Source of the DNA: Acidobacteriaceae bacterium
GTDB lineage: Bacteria; Acidobacteriota; Terriglobia; Bryobacterales; Bryobacteraceae
NCBI GenBank assembly: GCA_019245255.1
Contig: JAFARV010001040.1
Span: 1-6,003 of the forward strand
Length of the DNA: 6,003 nt
Direction: 5' to 3'
A model generated the notes under the pieces. It was not told where the DNA came from, did not search any database, and saw only the letters and a program-made list of their open reading frames with translations. Below, in pieces: positions 4,089 through 6,003 of this stretch. The position numbers were made by a program, and so were the translations under genes. The number at the start of each line of letters is the position of its first letter. Within the stretch, counting starts at the first letter, position 1.

Positions 4089-6003
4089 ATCTCGGATGAC
4101 ATCTCCGTCCGAAATTAGCTTGAATGACGTTCAGATCCGCGCTGCCGGTCTGGCCGCTGTAAACATCCGCGCCGGTCGATGGGTCAATTGTCGGGAAGTT
4201 ATACCAGCTACTCCCTTTTCCGTCGAATGTCTGCCAGTTCGCAATGTCGGTCGAGTCTACGATGCCATCGCTGTTGCCATCGCCCGGGCAAGCAGCCTCA
4301 GAGGTCAAGATGTCGTTCAGTTGGGTTTTCAAAGTAAGGAATGCGGTCGCCTCTTCCTTGGATAAACCGGTTACGGGATTGGCTTGATTTGTAATGAGGT
4401 CCGTTTTTTCGAAATCGATCTTCGGAACCGGAACGGCCTCATTGATTCTGAAGAGCTGATATTGGGTTGAGGTGCCTTGGGCCGTACCGTTGACGCACTT
4501 TTCGTTCGTGAGCTGAATCAGTTTGAAGTTATCGTTCCGCACCGCAGCTTGGGCGAGCGGGAGTATCTCAAAGTTGCCTATACCGGGGGCTTGAGTCAAA
4601 GCACAACACGATGCGTATCCTCCTTGTCCATTAACAGGTCCGTACCAAACGCCGCCTTCCTGCGTGCAAAGCGCTGGTTGCGGGAAGAGCTGAACACAGG
4701 TGTTCACAAGATAGGGTGATTGTTTGGGGATTCGGATCAGGCAAGGACCTGGCCTTTCGGTCGCCGAAATATTGATGCCTCCCTGAGTAAAGTTGTATTC
4801 GCGAAGGCTCTCCTGAGCGGGATTCGTCAGGTACGGCAACATGGAAACGGAATCGACCCGCCGTGCCGGAGGAACGTAATCGCGAACGTTGAGGCCGGCC
4901 ATTTCGCCGAATAACTGGAAGAGATCCGCGACGTTCACCATGCTGTCCACATCACGGTCCGGACTGTTCACAAGCGGGCCCGCGACGATTAGAGGAACCC
5001 AAACGCCTGTCTGATTGACATAACCTTTGGCATGCGTGATATCGAACGGAGGCTTCACGCTCGGCGCATAAGTGCCGTTGTCGCCAATGATGACGACCAT
5101 CGTATTGGAACGCGAGGGATCATAATGCACTTGCCCGTTCTGATCCCGCGTAGCAACACCGGCTCCTAATAATAGATGGCCGATTTCGGTATCCAGGCCT
5201 TCAAGCATCTGATCGCTCAGCCTCCGTGTATCCGGTGTGGATCCGTCGCACGGGATACCGCTAATGTCGGGCGAACCGGGGGTCAGCTTTTGCGGCGCCT
5301 GCTGATAGGGTGCGTGAATTGAGGAATAGGCGACCGTTACCATCCATGGGTTATCGCCGGTTTGCTTTTTGATCCAGTCAATTGCGGAGCTGGTCTCCTC
5401 TATTGGCGAATAGGTCCGGCCGCGGGGGTCTGTCAGTGGATAGCTGATCTTGGTGCCTGTTTTCAGATCGTTCTCAACTAACTGCCACACGTAGTACCCG
5501 TTTTGCAGATTGAAGTTCACATTAGAAGGCGGATTCGTTCGACAGGACTCACCGGGTACAAAAACCCCGCCCCTTTCGAGACAATGGCGGCCAGGCGTCG
5601 ATATCGTCAGTGTCTGGCTCATCTGCGTGCAGCCGTGGCCTTCAGGGAAATAGCAGGCGCCGGAATCAGCACCGTTGTTGTTATCTGTTTTGCTATTCGG
5701 AACAAATCCACAGGAATATGGCCCCTTAGGGAGGTTGGGGTTGGTATCATCGGTAACGAGAATGCCGCCCGCCGTTGTGTCGATAGGATGCGGTGCTCCC
5801 TCCAGGAAACCGTGAAAAAAGTCAAATCCCAGTGAATTCGGCGTGCCTATGTCGAACGGATTGTTCGTCGGTCCAGCTAAGTGGAACTTACCGAACAGAG
5901 CGCTAGTATAGTTCGCGTTTTTCAGAATCTTTGGAGTAGTAACCTCATACGGAGACACCTGAGAATTCGCCAGATCCGTCGAAAGAATCGCATTGTAGAT
6001 GTT
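4087..6003 (-). CDS. Secreted sulfatase-superfamily hydrolase with cysteine modules and C-terminal dockerin-like domain (5' end outside window)
   Basis: The frame is open from the right edge to a TAG at 4087, giving 638 visible residues (numbered from the edge). It belongs to the alkaline phosphatase/sulfatase superfamily, whose members hydrolyse sulfate, phosphate or phosphonate esters. Visible core motifs are GKFHLAG (38-44, the GKWHLG motif with catalytic Lys/His), SSIHAPY (227-233), the metal-binding IGDNGT (306-311) and HAKGYVNQTGVWVPLIV (324-340). The nucleophile motif (Cys or Ser in CxPxR) usually lies about 45-60 residues before GKWHLG, so it should sit just past the edge; I cannot say which residue it uses. 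The adjacent active-type FGE favours cysteine. Two Cys modules containing C-x3-GGV(F/W) are inserted at about 115-154 and 419-467. The end (572-638) is dockerin-like. The many cysteines imply an oxidising, extracytoplasmic location. The GTG at 5958 is not the start, because similarity to the family continues upstream of it. The substrate is unknown; aryl or carbohydrate sulfates, or phosphonate monoesters, are possible. Confidence 0.9.
   Translation of the reverse strand, partial: NIYNAILSTDLANSQVSPYEVTTPKILKNANYTSALFGKFHLAGPTNNPFDIGTPNSLGFDFFHGFLEGAPHPIDTTAGGILVTDDTNPNLPKGPYSCGFVPNSKTDNNNGADSGACYFPEGHGCTQMSQTLTISTPGRHCLERGGVFVPGESCRTNPPSNVNFNLQNGYYVWQLVENDLKTGTKISYPLTDPRGRTYSPIEETSSAIDWIKKQTGDNPWMVTVAYSSIHAPYQQAPQKLTPGSPDISGIPCDGSTPDTRRLSDQMLEGLDTEIGHLLLGAGVATRDQNGQVHYDPSRSNTMVVIIGDNGTYAPSVKPPFDITHAKGYVNQTGVWVPLIVAGPLVNSPDRDVDSMVNVADLFQLFGEMAGLNVRDYVPPARRVDSVSMLPYLTNPAQESLREYNFTQGGINISATERPGPCLIRIPKQSPYLVNTCVQLFPQPALCTQEGGVWYGPVNGQGGYASCCALTQAPGIGNFEILPLAQAAVRNDNFKLIQLTNEKCVNGTAQGTSTQYQLFRINEAVPVPKIDFEKTDLITNQANPVTGLSKEEATAFLTLKTQLNDILTSEAACPGDGNSDGIVDSTDIANWQTFDGKGSSWYNFPTIDPSTGADVYSGQTGSADLNVIQANFGRRCHPR
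4090..4290 (-). other. Dockerin-like EF-hand domain at the C-terminus of the sulfatase
   Basis: The last 67 residues start at CPGDGNSDGIVDSTDI, which fits a calcium loop D-x-N-x-D-G-x-V-D-x-x-D with every ligand position filled. A second half ends in ADLNVIQANFGRR, like the helix of a second dockerin repeat. Its loop has lost most acidic ligands, keeping mainly the final Asp. A Cys at each end (the first residue, and the fourth from the end) could form a disulfide clasp. Such domains occur in many non-cellulosomal secreted proteins and may serve stability or attachment. Confidence 0.72.
4603..4749 (-). repeat. Cysteine module, copy 2, in the sulfatase
   Basis: This segment encodes a GPC start, then further cysteines at spacings of 14, 9 and 19 residues, the last being a Cys-Cys pair. 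Directly after the third Cys comes C-TQE-GGVW-YG. It shares the C-x3-GGV(F/W) core and the overall four-cysteine layout with the segment at 5542-5661. It lies after the main catalytic fold. Confidence 0.55.
5542..5661 (-). repeat. Cysteine module, copy 1, in the sulfatase
   Basis: This segment encodes a GAC start and further cysteines at spacings of 7, 15 and 12 residues. Directly after the third Cys comes C-LER-GGVF, followed by a PGESC end. It interrupts the sulfatase fold between the GKFHLAG and SSIHAPY motifs. It matches the layout of copy 2 and resembles short Cys-rich repeats, of the C-x3-GG-x-(W/F)-x-G type, that I recall from other secreted bacterial proteins. Confidence 0.55.

Noticed and set aside
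5956..5958. GTG as the start of the sulfatase
   Set aside because: The frame stays open to the window edge, the region just upstream still reads like a sulfatase, and the nucleophile motif and signal peptide would be missing if translation began here.
1..6003. tRNA, rRNA, CRISPR, insertion sequence or attachment site
   Set aside because: Genes fill nearly the whole window, and no spaced direct repeats, transposase, integrase or tRNA-like fold was seen on either strand by eye.

Overview
The window holds five consecutive protein genes, all read on the minus strand and packed tightly. No RNA gene, CRISPR array or mobile element is visible. The DNA is moderately GC-rich. Signal-peptide proteins, a possible lipoprotein and a dockerin-like domain suggest a Gram-negative bacterium with a large secretome. 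An acidobacterial or planctomycete-type lineage is a reasonable guess, but the sequence alone does not settle it.

In transcription order, from right to left: (1) 6003-4087, the 3' part of a gene for a large secreted sulfatase-superfamily enzyme. Its N-terminus, including the catalytic nucleophile motif, lies beyond the right edge. It carries two cysteine modules and a C-terminal dockerin-like calcium-binding domain. (2) 4077-2968, a formylglycine-generating enzyme (FGE/SUMF1 family) with both active-site cysteines and an export signal. It starts 9 bases after the sulfatase, and its ribosome binding site overlaps the sulfatase stop codon. (3) A 61-base gap with a short inverted repeat and a possible -10 box. 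(4) 2906-2052, a PhnD/PtxB-like oxyanion-binding protein with a Tat-like signal. (5) 2055-1327, a PhnC-like ATPase. (6) 1330 to beyond the left edge, a PhnE-type permease in which two permease domains are fused. Genes 4 to 6 are joined by two successive 4-base GTGA overlaps.

Together the set looks like a secreted formylglycine hydrolase, its exported maturase, and a high-affinity ABC importer of the phosphonate/phosphite class. Some sulfatase-superfamily enzymes that use formylglycine are phosphonate or phosphate ester hydrolases. A coherent but unproven reading is therefore an extracellular scavenging system: the hydrolase frees a small phosphorus or sulfur oxyanion and PhnDCE imports it. 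It is also possible that the two halves are only neighbours, with separate promoters.
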